Source of the DNA: Campylobacter sp. RM5004
GTDB taxonomy: Bacteria; Campylobacterota; Campylobacteria; Campylobacterales; Campylobacteraceae
Direction: 5' to 3'
NCBI RefSeq assembly: GCF_022369455.1
Contig: NZ_CP059599.1
Location: forward strand, 1,268,409 to 1,332,408
Length of the DNA stretch: 64,000 nucleotides
Shown: in pieces, positions 1 through 9,338 of the stretch
Layout: each line of letters starts with the position of its first letter
Position numbering within the stretch: position 1 is the stretch's first letter
Notes under the pieces: model-generated
Database searches by the model: none
Seen by the model: the letters and a program-made list of their open reading frames with translations, nothing else
What the model was told of the DNA's origin: nothing
Made by a program: the position numbers and the translations under genes

Positions 1-61
1 CTATGAAAGATTTTTCATTTGATTTAATCTCACTTATTAGCCAATTTAAAAAAATCTTCAT
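1..61 (-). CDS. 5' end of an unidentified gene, runs off the window
   Basis: An ATG at 61-59 on the minus strand is preceded by AAAGGATAGTT, a good ribosome binding site, and opens 20 codons without a stop up to the window edge. The visible start reads MKIFLNWLIS. This is too short to identify. It is the next gene on the same strand after the orphan gene at 168-638, from which it is separated by an inverted repeat pair. Confidence 0.5.
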   Translation of the reverse strand, partial: MKIFLNWLISEIKSNEKSFI

Positions 62-93
62 AACTATCCTTTATTATAAATATTCTTTAATCA

Positions 94-144
94 AATTCCT
101 ATTTCAAATTCCTTTAAAAATTTGCGGAATTTGAAATAGGAATT
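94..144. repeat. Inverted pair of the 18-base dispersed element
   Basis: AATTCCTATTTCAAATTC at 94-111 and its perfect reverse complement at 127-144 can form a hairpin (the complementarity extends one base further on each side). It lies 3' of the minus-strand gene 168-638, so it could also act as its terminator. Both copies are exact matches to the window-wide consensus. Confidence 0.9.
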
Positions 145-167
145 AGCTTTAAAATATAATCTTTACA

Positions 168-638
168 CTACAAAAGCTCTTCAAGTATTTCTTCTCTTAC
201 ATAAATTGTGCATTCTTCTTTTTCAGTCCAAAATCCATTAACTCCATAGACTTTTAAAATATCTCTTAGCAATTCTATGATTTCTTTTTCATTTAATATT
301 TTATTGTTTTTTATAGATAGTATTTTCCAAACTATATCATATAAAGTTCCATTTATTTTTATACGAAAATCTCGGTCTAAAATAATTTTTATTACTTCGC
401 CTTTGTAATACAATACCCACAATGACTTATCAAGTTTAGCATAGTCTAGCTCAGGGTCATCAAAATACATACAATTCATAAACCAGCAGTCTAATTCTTC
501 ATCTATTACAATGCGTTCTTCAAAAGGAAATTTACGATATTGTCTGAGATACCAATCATTAGAATATCTAATACAAATATCTACAAAAGAATATTTTTTA
601 TCTAATCTATCATCAATAATTGCATTTTTAAAAGCCAT
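168..638 (-). CDS. Hypothetical soluble protein
   Basis: A 156-residue protein that I do not recognise. It has no signal peptide or membrane segment. It is rich in Trp, Tyr and acidic residues, with an Asp/Glu-rich stretch near residues 46-70, a beta-rich middle and a C-terminal helix. The ribosome site is poor (GGGGCAAGCAA before the ATG). The gene is solitary and bracketed by copies of the dispersed element (94-144 and 662-679), unlike the conserved trpS-serS-TPR block next to it. That isolation would fit an acquired accessory gene, for example a small immunity-type protein, but nothing in the sequence proves this. Confidence 0.6.
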   Translation of the reverse strand: MAFKNAIIDDRLDKKYSFVDICIRYSNDWYLRQYRKFPFEERIVIDEELDCWFMNCMYFDDPELDYAKLDKSLWVLYYKGEVIKIILDRDFRIKINGTLYDIVWKILSIKNNKILNEKEIIELLRDILKVYGVNGFWTEKEECTIYVREEILEELL

Positions 639-661
639 TTGCTTGCCCCATTTTTAACCCA

Positions 662-679
662 AATTCCTAATTCAAATTC
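662..679. repeat. Single copy of the 18-base dispersed element
   Basis: AATTCCTAATTCAAATTC is an exact match that abuts the TAA stop of the TPR gene (complement of 680-682). There is no partner arm nearby, so it is not a hairpin by itself. Confidence 0.85.
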
Positions 680-2932
680 TTATCTAAAAATCTGAAATGT
701 AAAGAACTCTGAAGTATATTCATCATTCATTTTTTCATATTGTGCTATGGCTGATTCGTAATTTTTCGCTTCATGATATAAAAGAGCTAAAGCCAATCTT
801 GATTCAAGATTATTAGGGTTATTTACACGAGATAATTCAAGTAAAGCAATGGCTGAATTATTATGACCTGCACCAATAGCTGCAACACTTGCTAAAAATA
901 AAGTATCCGAATCATTAATATCATAATCATCTATAAGACTATTGTAAAGTGCGAAACTTTCTTCAAATTCATTTGCGTAAATATCAATATAAGCTAAAGC
1001 TTTTAATGCTCCTAAATCTTCGTTAGTTTTTAGGTATTTTTTTAATTTTTCTCTTTCTTGCTGTAAAAGACCTGAGATTTGCATTAATTTTACATAGTTA
1101 TATCCTACGATTTTTGCACCGCCAAAAAGTGAGCGATAATCAAGCTTTTTATTTAAAAAATACATTTGAACATCTTTTGCATAAGCTTTAACATCTTTTT
1201 GATTATTTTTAAGCGAGAAATAAAGTATATTAGCGATTATATCATCATTACTCAAATCTATTAAAAGCTTTGATCTATCAATCATTTTTTCATACTCACC
1301 TTGAATATAATATCCTAAAATTTCAAGGCTAATATTGCTTATATTATTTACATTATCTTGCTTTAAAAAAGCTTGCATGTTTACATAATCTCTTCTTTTA
1401 AGTGATAAAAGTGCTAGATAATAATTTTTGTCTTTTTCATCTTCAATATAATTTAAATTATATTGCAAGTCTTGCTCAAACTTTACTACATCATCATATA
1501 GCAAATCAGAACAAAATAAAGCGTAAATCCCAGCTCTTAAATTCTTTGGATCAAGATGATAACTTGCCAAAAAGTGTTTTTTTGCTAAGTCATATTTTCC
1601 TAAAAGTGCATAAGCTAATCCTAAATCATATTGCAAAATGCTATGCTGTGGATATTCTTTTACTAATTCACTTAATAGCTCACTTGCACTTTTTACATCA
1701 TAATTAAAGGCATAATTTAAAGCCTTTGTGATTTTTATATTTATTCTTGATAATGTTTGGCTATTTTTAAGATATGTTGAGCTTTTGCCTAAATCATCTA
1801 AATAAATATTTACATTTGCTTTATTTATCATTTTCGTTGCACTACTTGCATCAAAAACCTTAAAAGGTGAAAAATAAAAAATCAAATCATATTTTTGTTT
1901 TTTTGAATCTATAAACTTTTTTTCATAAGTATTTTGCGCGTAGTTAATATCAAATATTCTATCATCAATAGTAGTTTTTAAATTATAGCTTGACTTAAGC
2001 CATTCAGCATCGCTTTTTTCTAATTCTTTTAATAGTTTTGCTGCTTCTTGGTATTCAGCTAATTTTATATCAACTAAAGCTAAAGCTAGTTTAGTTTCTT
2101 TTGGCTTTATTCTTTTTTCTAAGGCATTTTTTAAATAAAATCTAGCTTTGTTATATTCTGCATTTCTTGCATGTAATAAGCCTAAAGATAAATTTTTATC
2201 ATAAGAATCTTGAAAATTTAATTCTTTTATAGCTTCTGAACTTTTATTAAATGAGCTTAAAATTTTTGCTCTTAAATATTTTGCATCATTTTGATATAAA
2301 GGATGAATTTGTTTATCTAAAGCTTGTAAAGCTTCAGGATAAAAACCTTTATAATAATTTACTAAGCCAAGATAATAATAATAAAGGCTTGAGTTTTTTT
2401 CGCTACTTAAATAAGAATATGCTAAATCTATATAATAATTAAACTCTTTTGTTTTTTCTAATTTTAAAGCACAAACAGCTGCATTTAATGCTGCTACTGT
2501 GTTATTTTCGTTATTTTCTAAAGCTTTTTGAAAACTCTCTAAAGCCTCTTTATAATTTAATTGTTTCATTCTAGAAACACCTAAATTATAATGAGAAAAA
2601 CTTTCGTTGTATTTAGCTATGTTTTCATATATTTTTAAAGCTTCGTTTTTATTGCCATTTTCATATAAAGCATTAGCTTTTGCTACCATTAAATCTAATT
2701 TTTGGCTTTTAAATTGTTGTATGCTTATTTTTGGCTCTATTAATTCATTTTGCTCTACTTTAATTTCTTGTGTATCATCTTTTGTAAAAATTAAAAACAA
2801 TAAAACAGCAAGTAATATAATAATCAGCAAAACAAGTCCAGCAATTAATATTATGCTTTTTTTACTGAACTTACTTTGCTTAACTGGAAGAGTGTTTTCT
2901 TCTTCTATTACTATTACTTGCTCGTTAGCCAT
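680..2932 (-). CDS. Membrane-anchored tetratricopeptide repeat protein
   Basis: A 750-residue protein. Residues about 1-24 are a short cytoplasmic tail with a KQSKFSKK basic stretch, 25-49 are one strong transmembrane helix, and the rest is a series of helical-pair TPR-like repeats (for example ALYENGNKNEALKIYENIA, and YDLGLAYALLGKYDLAKKHF near residue 435). The large repeat domain therefore probably lies in the periplasm, working as a protein-interaction scaffold. No enzyme motif is seen. It starts 8 bases after the serS stop, so trpS-serS-TPR looks like one transcription unit. From memory, the same trio occurs in C. jejuni (Cj0388-Cj0390). The precise role is unknown. Confidence 0.88.
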   Translation of the reverse strand: MANEQVIVIEEENTLPVKQSKFSKKSIILIAGLVLLIIILLAVLLFLIFTKDDTQEIKVEQNELIEPKISIQQFKSQKLDLMVAKANALYENGNKNEALKIYENIAKYNESFSHYNLGVSRMKQLNYKEALESFQKALENNENNTVAALNAAVCALKLEKTKEFNYYIDLAYSYLSSEKNSSLYYYYLGLVNYYKGFYPEALQALDKQIHPLYQNDAKYLRAKILSSFNKSSEAIKELNFQDSYDKNLSLGLLHARNAEYNKARFYLKNALEKRIKPKETKLALALVDIKLAEYQEAAKLLKELEKSDAEWLKSSYNLKTTIDDRIFDINYAQNTYEKKFIDSKKQKYDLIFYFSPFKVFDASSATKMINKANVNIYLDDLGKSSTYLKNSQTLSRINIKITKALNYAFNYDVKSASELLSELVKEYPQHSILQYDLGLAYALLGKYDLAKKHFLASYHLDPKNLRAGIYALFCSDLLYDDVVKFEQDLQYNLNYIEDEKDKNYYLALLSLKRRDYVNMQAFLKQDNVNNISNISLEILGYYIQGEYEKMIDRSKLLIDLSNDDIIANILYFSLKNNQKDVKAYAKDVQMYFLNKKLDYRSLFGGAKIVGYNYVKLMQISGLLQQEREKLKKYLKTNEDLGALKALAYIDIYANEFEESFALYNSLIDDYDINDSDTLFLASVAAIGAGHNNSAIALLELSRVNNPNNLESRLALALLYHEAKNYESAIAQYEKMNDEYTSEFFTFQIFR

Positions 2933-2940
2933 AATCTATC

Positions 2941-4188
2941 TTACATATATTTTTGTAAAACTTCAGGAATTGCTATGCTTCCGTCTTCTCTTTGATAATT
3001 TTCCATAATAGCTACTAAAGTTCTTCCAACTGCTAAGCTTGAGCCATTTAGCGTATGAGCTAATTTGTTTTTACCATTTTCATCTTTATATCTTATTTTT
3101 GCTCTGCGTGCTTGAAAATCATAGCAATTACTAACCGAGCTAATTTCTCTATATTTTCCTTGAGCTGGAAGCCATACTTCTAAATCAACGGTTTTTCCTG
3201 CACTAAAGCCTAAATCCCCACTACAAAGCATTAAATGTCTATGAGCTAAACCTAAACTTGTTAATAAATCACTAGCGCAACTAAGCATATCTTCAAAAAC
3301 CTTATCACTATCTTCTTGAGTACTAATGCTTACAAGTTCAACTTTTCCGAATTGATGTTGGCGGATAATTCCTCTTGTATCACGCCCTGCACTTCCTGCT
3401 TCTTTTCTAAAGCAAGGAGAATAGCAAGTCATTTTTATAGGTAATTCATTTAAAGGTATTATTTCATCATTATATAAGTTTGTTACGCTAACTTCACTTG
3501 TAGGAATTAAATATAATTCTTCATCTTCAATCTTAAATAAATCTTCTTTAAATTTAGGCAATTGTCCTGTGCCAAACATAGTATTAGCATTTACTATATA
3601 AGGAGTATTTACGAACTCAAATCCTCTTGAGCGGTTAAAATCTATCATATAATTATACAAAGCTCTCTCAAGTCTTGCACCTTCGCCACGCAAAGCTACA
3701 AAACGACTTTTAGCAACTTTAACCCCACGCTCAAAGTCAAGCCAACCAAGTGCTACACCTAAATCGTGATGATCTTTTGGAGTGAAATTAAATGTTGGAG
3801 GGGTTAAAACTCTTTTAATTTCCACATTCTCATCTTCATCATTTCCAATAGGCACACAATCAGCTATTAAGTTTGGAATATTTGCTGCGATTTCATTTAA
3901 TTTTGTTTCGCTTATGCTTACTTTTTCGCTTAATTCTGCGATTTTTTTCTTATTTTCTTCTAAAGATTTTTTAAGTTCGCTTATATCTTCGCCTGATTTT
4001 GCTTTAAGTCCCATTTCTTTTGAGAATTTATTTTGAAAGCTTTGTGCGTTTTCTAATTCTATTTTTATACTTTTTGTTTCATTATAAGTATCTAATAAGT
4101 TTTTTAAAACACCTTCATCAACTTTTTTTGCTTTTAATTTTTGATTAAAAACTTCATAATTTTCTTCAATTTTTCTTAAATCTATCAT
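2941..4188 (-). CDS. serS: Serine--tRNA ligase
   Basis: A 415-residue class II aminoacyl-tRNA synthetase that charges tRNA-Ser in the cytoplasm. The N-terminal ~105 residues form the lysine/glutamate-rich antiparallel coiled-coil arm that holds the long variable arm of tRNA-Ser. Motif 2 is the [15 protein letters not shown] block with the SerRS-typical R-H-Q-F sequence after it. Motif 3 near the C-terminus reads [17 protein letters not shown]. Length and order are standard for bacterial SerRS. The start has a clear AAGGAGTT site. trpS lies 9 bases upstream and the TPR gene 8 bases downstream, consistent with one operon. Confidence 0.98.
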   Translation of the reverse strand: MIDLRKIEENYEVFNQKLKAKKVDEGVLKNLLDTYNETKSIKIELENAQSFQNKFSKEMGLKAKSGEDISELKKSLEENKKKIAELSEKVSISETKLNEIAANIPNLIADCVPIGNDEDENVEIKRVLTPPTFNFTPKDHHDLGVALGWLDFERGVKVAKSRFVALRGEGARLERALYNYMIDFNRSRGFEFVNTPYIVNANTMFGTGQLPKFKEDLFKIEDEELYLIPTSEVSVTNLYNDEIIPLNELPIKMTCYSPCFRKEAGSAGRDTRGIIRQHQFGKVELVSISTQEDSDKVFEDMLSCASDLLTSLGLAHRHLMLCSGDLGFSAGKTVDLEVWLPAQGKYREISSVSNCYDFQARRAKIRYKDENGKNKLAHTLNGSSLAVGRTLVAIMENYQREDGSIAIPEVLQKYM

Positions 4189-4197
4189 TTTAACTCC

Positions 4198-5166
4198 TTA
4201 TAAATATAAAGCTTTATAAACTTGTTGCATTTTGTTTTGTGCTAATATACTAGCTTTTTTTGCACCATCGCTTAATATATCTTCTATTTCATTGCTAGAT
4301 AATAATCTTTCGTATTCATCTCTTGCTTTAGCAAAATATTCCCAGATTACATCACATAAATATAATTTAAAGTGTCCGTAACCTTCTCCGCCTTTTTCAT
4401 ATCTTGCTCTAAGCTCAGCTAATTTACTTTCATCTAAAAATAATTCAGCAATTTTATAGATATTACAATTTTTCCAATCTTTTGGCTCTTCAATAGGTGT
4501 GCTATCGCTTACTATTTTATTTACTTGTTTTTTGAGTTGTTTATAGCTTGTAAAAATATCAATAGTATTGCCATAACTTTTACTCATTTTAGCTCCGTCA
4601 GTTCCAACTATTGTTTGAGTATTTTCGCTAACTAAAGCCTCAGGGATAACAAAAACATCTCCAAATTCATTATTGAACTTAATAGCTATATCTCTAGTAA
4701 TTTCTAAATGCTGAATTTGGTCTTTTCCAACAGGAACAAGCTTTGCATCAAATAATAAAATATCAGCTGCCATTAAAACAGGATAAGAAAATAATCCATG
4801 ATTTGCACTAATACCTTTTGCTACTTTATCTTTATATGAATGTGCGCGTTCAAGTAATCCCATAGGAGTAAATTGCGAAAGTATCCAATAAAGCTCTAAA
4901 ACTTCTTTTACATCGCTTTGTAAATAAAATATGCTTTTATTTGGATTTAGTCCTAAGGCTAAAAATGCTGCCGCAGCTTTTTTAATATTATCTTTAAATA
5001 AACTAGCTGTATTTTTATCTTTCAATACGCTTGTCATAGCGTGGTAGTTTGCAATAAACATTATCATTTCGTTATCATTTTGTCTTTGCATCATTGGTGC
5101 AATTGCTCCAAAATAATTACCTATATGCAAATCTCCACTAGGCTGAAGTCCTGTAAAAATTCTCAT
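4198..5166 (-). CDS. trpS: Tryptophan--tRNA ligase
   Basis: A 322-residue class I synthetase that attaches tryptophan to its tRNA. The HIGH-type signature is PSGDLHIGNYFGA at residues about 9-21, and the KMSKS loop is GAKMSKSYGN near residue 193. Length is normal for bacterial TrpRS. It is the first gene of the minus-strand trpS-serS-TPR block and is divergent from the flavoprotein gene at 5239, with a 72-base promoter region between them. No tryptophan leader peptide was seen upstream. Confidence 0.98.
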   Translation of the reverse strand: MRIFTGLQPSGDLHIGNYFGAIAPMMQRQNDNEMIMFIANYHAMTSVLKDKNTASLFKDNIKKAAAAFLALGLNPNKSIFYLQSDVKEVLELYWILSQFTPMGLLERAHSYKDKVAKGISANHGLFSYPVLMAADILLFDAKLVPVGKDQIQHLEITRDIAIKFNNEFGDVFVIPEALVSENTQTIVGTDGAKMSKSYGNTIDIFTSYKQLKKQVNKIVSDSTPIEEPKDWKNCNIYKIAELFLDESKLAELRARYEKGGEGYGHFKLYLCDVIWEYFAKARDEYERLLSSNEIEDILSDGAKKASILAQNKMQQVYKALYL

Positions 5167-5238
5167 TTATTCTCCATCTTTACTTGTAATTAAAAATTTA
5201 TGCTTAATATAGATAAAAAAAATTAATAAGGAGCTTAA

Positions 5239-6168
5239 ATGCTATATGATTTAGTGGTTATTGGAGCAGGCCCTGCAGGTATTGCAAGCGCCGTAGAAGC
5301 AAATAAAAATGGTTTAAAAAATGTGTTATTAATAGAAAAAGCAAGTGAAAATTGCCAAACTTTTAGAACCTATTATAAAGACGGAAAAAGAGTTGATAAA
5401 GTTTATAATAAAATAGATATTCCAAATGAAGGAACAATACCATTTGAAGATGGTAATAAAGAAGGAACTTTAGAATTATTTACAAGTCTTTGCGATGGAA
5501 GTTTTGAAGTAATGTTTTCAAATGAAGTTGAAAAAATCAAGCAAGTTGATGGTAATTTAGTAGTATATTCAAGCAAAGGCGAATTTAAAACAAAAAATGC
5601 AATTATAGCAATAGGAAGAATGGGAAAACCAAATAAGCCTAGCTATAAACTTCCTTCTAAATTAAATAAAGTTATAAATTTTAACGCAAACGATGCTAAA
5701 GATGGTGAAAAAATCTTAGTTGTAGGCGGTGGAAATAGTGCTGTTGAATACGCTGTGGATTTAAGCAAAAAAGCAAATGTTACATTATGTTATAGAAGAG
5801 CTGAATTTAGCAGAATTAACGAAACAAATCATAAAAATGTATATGAAGCAAAACTTACTTTAAAACTAGCAACTGATATAAGCGAAGTAAATGAAGTAGA
5901 TAATAAGCCAGAAGTTACTTATACAAATGGCGAAAAAGAAGTGTTTGATAGAATAATTTATGGAATCGGCGGTTCAACTCCTGTTGATTTTCTTACAAAT
6001 AGTGGCGTAGAGATTGATGATAAAGGCGTTCCTACATTTGATGCTAATATGCAAACAAATGTATCAAATATTTTTGTAGCTGGAGATATTGCTAGCAAAA
6101 ACGGAGAAAGCATTATCACAGCACTTAACCACGCTAAAAAAATTGCTGATTTTATTACTAAGGCTTAA
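5239..6168 (+). CDS. NAD(P)/FAD-dependent oxidoreductase, YpdA-like
   Basis: A 309-residue two-dinucleotide-domain flavoprotein. The FAD-binding Rossmann motif is GAGPAGIASA at residues 9-18, the NAD(P)H site is VGGGNSAVEYA near residue 162, and a final FAD-contacting VAGD motif is near residue 281. The CxxC pair of thioredoxin reductases is absent. The fold and N-terminal sequence resemble YpdA-type disulfide reductases, and a similar protein (Cj0559) is known in C. jejuni. The substrate is not determinable here. The gene has an AAGGAG site and is followed 2 bases later by the coiled-coil gene, so the two are probably cotranscribed. Confidence 0.85.
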   Translation: MLYDLVVIGAGPAGIASAVEANKNGLKNVLLIEKASENCQTFRTYYKDGKRVDKVYNKIDIPNEGTIPFEDGNKEGTLELFTSLCDGSFEVMFSNEVEKIKQVDGNLVVYSSKGEFKTKNAIIAIGRMGKPNKPSYKLPSKLNKVINFNANDAKDGEKILVVGGGNSAVEYAVDLSKKANVTLCYRRAEFSRINETNHKNVYEAKLTLKLATDISEVNEVDNKPEVTYTNGEKEVFDRIIYGIGGSTPVDFLTNSGVEIDDKGVPTFDANMQTNVSNIFVAGDIASKNGESIITALNHAKKIADFITKA

Positions 6169-6170
6169 AA

Positions 6171-8306
6171 TTGCTGAAGAAAAATTTAACATTATATAGC
6201 TTAGGTGCTTGTGCTGTTGTTTTAGGTGGGATTTATTTTACAATCCCATCTACTAAAAAAGAAGAAGTTGTAAATACAAAACCAGTTGAAACAAAAGTAG
6301 AAGAACAAAAAACAACCAACATAAAGCTACCAAAATTAGAAGAACAAAATTATAAGATTTTAAACGATAGAATAGTAAAGCTAACAAGACAGCTTGAAAG
6401 CATAAAAAATAGTTCAACAAACGCAGATGAAATAAAGAATTTGTATCAGGAAATTGAAAAATTAAAAACTCATAACGAACAATTAGAAACTAAAAATAAT
6501 GAATTAGTTCATCGCCTAAATAACGAAAGTTTATTAGTAAATGAAAATAATAAAATATCATTCCAGCAAATGATTGATAAATTAAACGAAGATTTGGCAA
6601 ATTATAAAAGCGAAAACGATAGCCTAAAACTTAGTTTAAATGATAAAGAAAATGCAGTAAAAAACCTTAACTCTTTATTAGGAACTTTAAGCAATCAAAA
6701 ACAAATGGACGAATTTGAACACGATAATTTAGCTAGAAAATTACAAGATGAACTTGATAAAGCAAACGCTAAAATCGTAGCAAATCAAAAAAATTACACC
6801 GATGTAGTAAAAGAAAATGATGTCTTAAAACAAAGGGTAAAAAATCTTGAGAACTTAGAAAGTGTTAATACAGAGCTAAGCAAAACAAATAATGATCTTA
6901 ATTTAAAAAATTTAGAATTAAGCAAAGAAATAAAAGCAGCAAATAAACTAAACGAAGAACTAAAGAGCAATAATAATTCAGATTTTGTAAAGCTTAATTT
7001 AGATAATAAAAATCTTCAAGCAAAATTAGATGATGCAAAAACTTCAATTTTAAAACTAAATCAAGTAAAAGATGATTTAGAGCAAAAGCTTAGTGGTTTA
7101 AAAAACATTGAAAAACAAAGAGATGAATTAAAAAACGAAGTTTTTCAAGCTAAATTAGAATTAGAAAAAACAAAAAACGAACAAACAAAAGCCATAAAAG
7201 AATTAAGCGATAAAAACCAAAAATCTCTTGATAATCTAACAAAAGAGCTAAACAAAGTTAGCGAAACAAATGTAAAACTACAAGAAAAAAATACAAAAAC
7301 AGAAGTAGCTTTAAAAGACATTGAATTAAAAAACAAAGATTTAGAATTAAACATCAAGAAAAAAGAAAAAGATTTAAATGAAGCTTTAGCAAAATTAAAC
7401 AAAATTGATAATGAGTTTAATACAACTAATTCAAATAACAAAGACTTAAAAGCTAAATTAGACACTTTACAAAAAGAAAAAATTGACCTAACAACTCAAT
7501 TAAACAAAATAAATAATGAGTTTTTAAAATACAAAAACGATAGTTTAAACAATAAGCAAAATGATATTAAGTCTTTAAATGATAAATTATTTGAAAGCTC
7601 AAAAGCTTATGATGAATTAAATGCAAAATACATAGCTTTAAAAGAAGATTTAACAGCAAAAGAGCTTGAGTTAAATAGAAATAAACAAGAAAAAACAAGT
7701 TTAGAAAACGAAATAGAGCAATTAAAACTAGCAATTAGCAAAGACACTAATTCAGAAAAAGTCATAGCTTTAGAAGAAGAAAAAGACAAATTATTAAAGC
7801 AATTAAATGAACTTAATTTAAAAACACTAAATAATTACAACCAAGAAAACAATGAATTAATTGCTAAAAAAGAAAAAATTCAAGAGCTAGAAAAAAAGCT
7901 TGAATTAGCACAAAAAGGCAGCTCATTAAATACTGCAAGTCTAAAATTACAAGATACTTTTATTTGTGATGATATTAAATCAGGAGTTATAGGACTTAGC
8001 AAAACTTGTAGTTTAGCACTTGATAAGTTCTTAAGCAAATATAATCAAAACTACTTATATGAAATTACTCCTATAATAGATGATAGTGGCTTTAAGAGTT
8101 TAAGTGCTATTGATGGCGTTCATATGGCTACAAAAGAAGTGCAAAGACTTACTCGCTTAGCAAATTTTGGACTTTCTAAAGATAGAACAAAAAGCGCAGC
8201 AAATTACATAAAATCAAAAGTTCCTAATGCTTTAATTAGCTCTAGTTTAGAGCCTGAGTATTCAAAAGATAACAAAAAAGGCTTTATTTTAAGAGTTTAT
8301 AAATGA
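6171..8306 (+). CDS. Inner-membrane-anchored coiled-coil protein with OmpA-like C-terminus
   Basis: A 711-residue protein starting at a TTG (AAGG lies upstream; no ATG is near). Residues about 5-25 are one hydrophobic anchor. Residues about 55-585 are an almost uninterrupted Lys/Glu/Asn/Leu coiled coil. Residues about 590-711 are a compact domain with two cysteines and a LANFGLSKDRTKSAANYI stretch that resembles the Leu-Ser-x-x-Arg helix of OmpA/MotB peptidoglycan-binding domains. This suggests a long periplasmic rod reaching the cell wall, which is an inference. The stop overlaps the methyltransferase start by 4 bases, indicating translational coupling. Base composition is very A-rich, as expected for such a coil. 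Confidence 0.8.
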   Translation: MLKKNLTLYSLGACAVVLGGIYFTIPSTKKEEVVNTKPVETKVEEQKTTNIKLPKLEEQNYKILNDRIVKLTRQLESIKNSSTNADEIKNLYQEIEKLKTHNEQLETKNNELVHRLNNESLLVNENNKISFQQMIDKLNEDLANYKSENDSLKLSLNDKENAVKNLNSLLGTLSNQKQMDEFEHDNLARKLQDELDKANAKIVANQKNYTDVVKENDVLKQRVKNLENLESVNTELSKTNNDLNLKNLELSKEIKAANKLNEELKSNNNSDFVKLNLDNKNLQAKLDDAKTSILKLNQVKDDLEQKLSGLKNIEKQRDELKNEVFQAKLELEKTKNEQTKAIKELSDKNQKSLDNLTKELNKVSETNVKLQEKNTKTEVALKDIELKNKDLELNIKKKEKDLNEALAKLNKIDNEFNTTNSNNKDLKAKLDTLQKEKIDLTTQLNKINNEFLKYKNDSLNNKQNDIKSLNDKLFESSKAYDELNAKYIALKEDLTAKELELNRNKQEKTSLENEIEQLKLAISKDTNSEKVIALEEEKDKLLKQLNELNLKTLNNYNQENNELIAKKEKIQELEKKLELAQKGSSLNTASLKLQDTFICDDIKSGVIGLSKTCSLALDKFLSKYNQNYLYEITPIIDDSGFKSLSAIDGVHMATKEVQRLTRLANFGLSKDRTKSAANYIKSKVPNALISSSLEPEYSKDNKKGFILRVYK

Positions 8307-8986
8307 TAATTTATCAATATAAAAATGGCTATCGCTACAATAGTGATAGCTTAATTTTATATGATTTTATAAGAGCTGATAAACTAAAAGGCTTAGGACT
8401 TGATATAGGCACAGGTAGTGGAATATTAAGCATATTAATGAGCGAAAACAAAAATATCAAAATAGACGCACTAGACATTCAAGAAGAAAATGCGAAATTA
8501 TGCGAACTTAATTTCAAAGAAAATAATATAAATTATCAAGTAATTTTAAGCGATATTAAAGATTATAAAGTTTATAACCACTATGATTTTATAATCTCTA
8601 ATCCGCCGTTTTATTCAAAAATGCAAGCAAGTAACAAGCACTTAAATACTTCAAGGCATATTGATTTTATGCCTTTAGAAATATTTTTAAAAAGCTGTGA
8701 TAAATTATTAAAACCACACGGGTTTTTGTATTTTTGTTATGATGCTAAAAAAATTGATTTGATATTTCAACTTATGCAAAATACAAAATTAAAATGTGAA
8801 AAAATAAGATTTATTCATACTAAAATAGATAAAACTGCAAACTTAGTATTAATAAAAGCAAGAAAACTTAGTAAAAGCGATATACAAATATTACCCGCTT
8901 TAATCTGCCATGAAGATAATGGCTTAAGCGAAGAATTAAATAATATTTATCAAAATATCAAGGTGCATAGTTATGATTTACAATAA
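8303..8986 (+). CDS. tRNA1(Val) (adenine(37)-N6)-methyltransferase-like protein
   Basis: A 227-residue SAM-dependent methyltransferase. The N-terminus (YQYKNGYRYNSDSLIL) matches the start of the TrmN6/YfiC family. Motif I is LDIGTGSGIL near residue 34 and the catalytic amino-methylation motif is NPPF near residue 96, typical of N6-adenine methylases. The likely role is modification of tRNA adenosine 37. It could also be an RNA-methylase relative of different specificity. It overlaps the preceding gene by 4 bases and the YkgJ gene by 14 bases, so the run 5239-12584 behaves as a tightly packed operon. Confidence 0.85.
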   Translation: MIIYQYKNGYRYNSDSLILYDFIRADKLKGLGLDIGTGSGILSILMSENKNIKIDALDIQEENAKLCELNFKENNINYQVILSDIKDYKVYNHYDFIISNPPFYSKMQASNKHLNTSRHIDFMPLEIFLKSCDKLLKPHGFLYFCYDAKKIDLIFQLMQNTKLKCEKIRFIHTKIDKTANLVLIKARKLSKSDIQILPALICHEDNGLSEELNNIYQNIKVHSYDLQ

Positions 8987-9338
8987 AGATTATCCTTACT
9001 CATTTGATGAGACTAAATGCGAAAGTTGTGGCGGTAAATGCTGCACTGGTAAGAGTGGATATATATTTTTAACAAGCGATGAAATAATACAATTATCACA
9101 GCTAAAACAACTTAATTTTAATGATTTTGTAAATAAATATTGCATTAAAGTCGGGGTTAGATTTAGCCTTATAGAAAAGCCATATAAAGATGGTTTTGCT
9201 TGTATATTTTTTGATGAAGTGAATAAAAATTGTGGCGTTTATGAAGCAAGACCAAATCAGTGTAGAACCTTTCCTTTTTGGGAATATTTTAAAAGTAATT
9301 TAAAGGAGCTTAAAAAAGAATGTATTGGAGTAAAATAA
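8973..9338 (+). CDS. YkgJ-type cysteine cluster protein
   Basis: A 121-residue protein with the Cys pattern of the zinc/iron-chelating YkgJ family: CESCGGKCC at residues about 11-19, then a later Cys in FACIFF, CGVY, and QCRTFPFW near residue 92. The eight-cysteine layout predicts a bound metal. The family has no settled biochemical role. It overlaps the methyltransferase upstream (14 bases) and the TPR protein downstream (19 bases). Confidence 0.85.
   Translation: MIYNKDYPYSFDETKCESCGGKCCTGKSGYIFLTSDEIIQLSQLKQLNFNDFVNKYCIKVGVRFSLIEKPYKDGFACIFFDEVNKNCGVYEARPNQCRTFPFWEYFKSNLKELKKECIGVK

Noticed and set aside
1402-3008. Plus-strand ORFs inside the TPR and serS genes
   Set aside because: They are shadow frames opposite well-supported genes, with no ribosome sites or recognisable domains.
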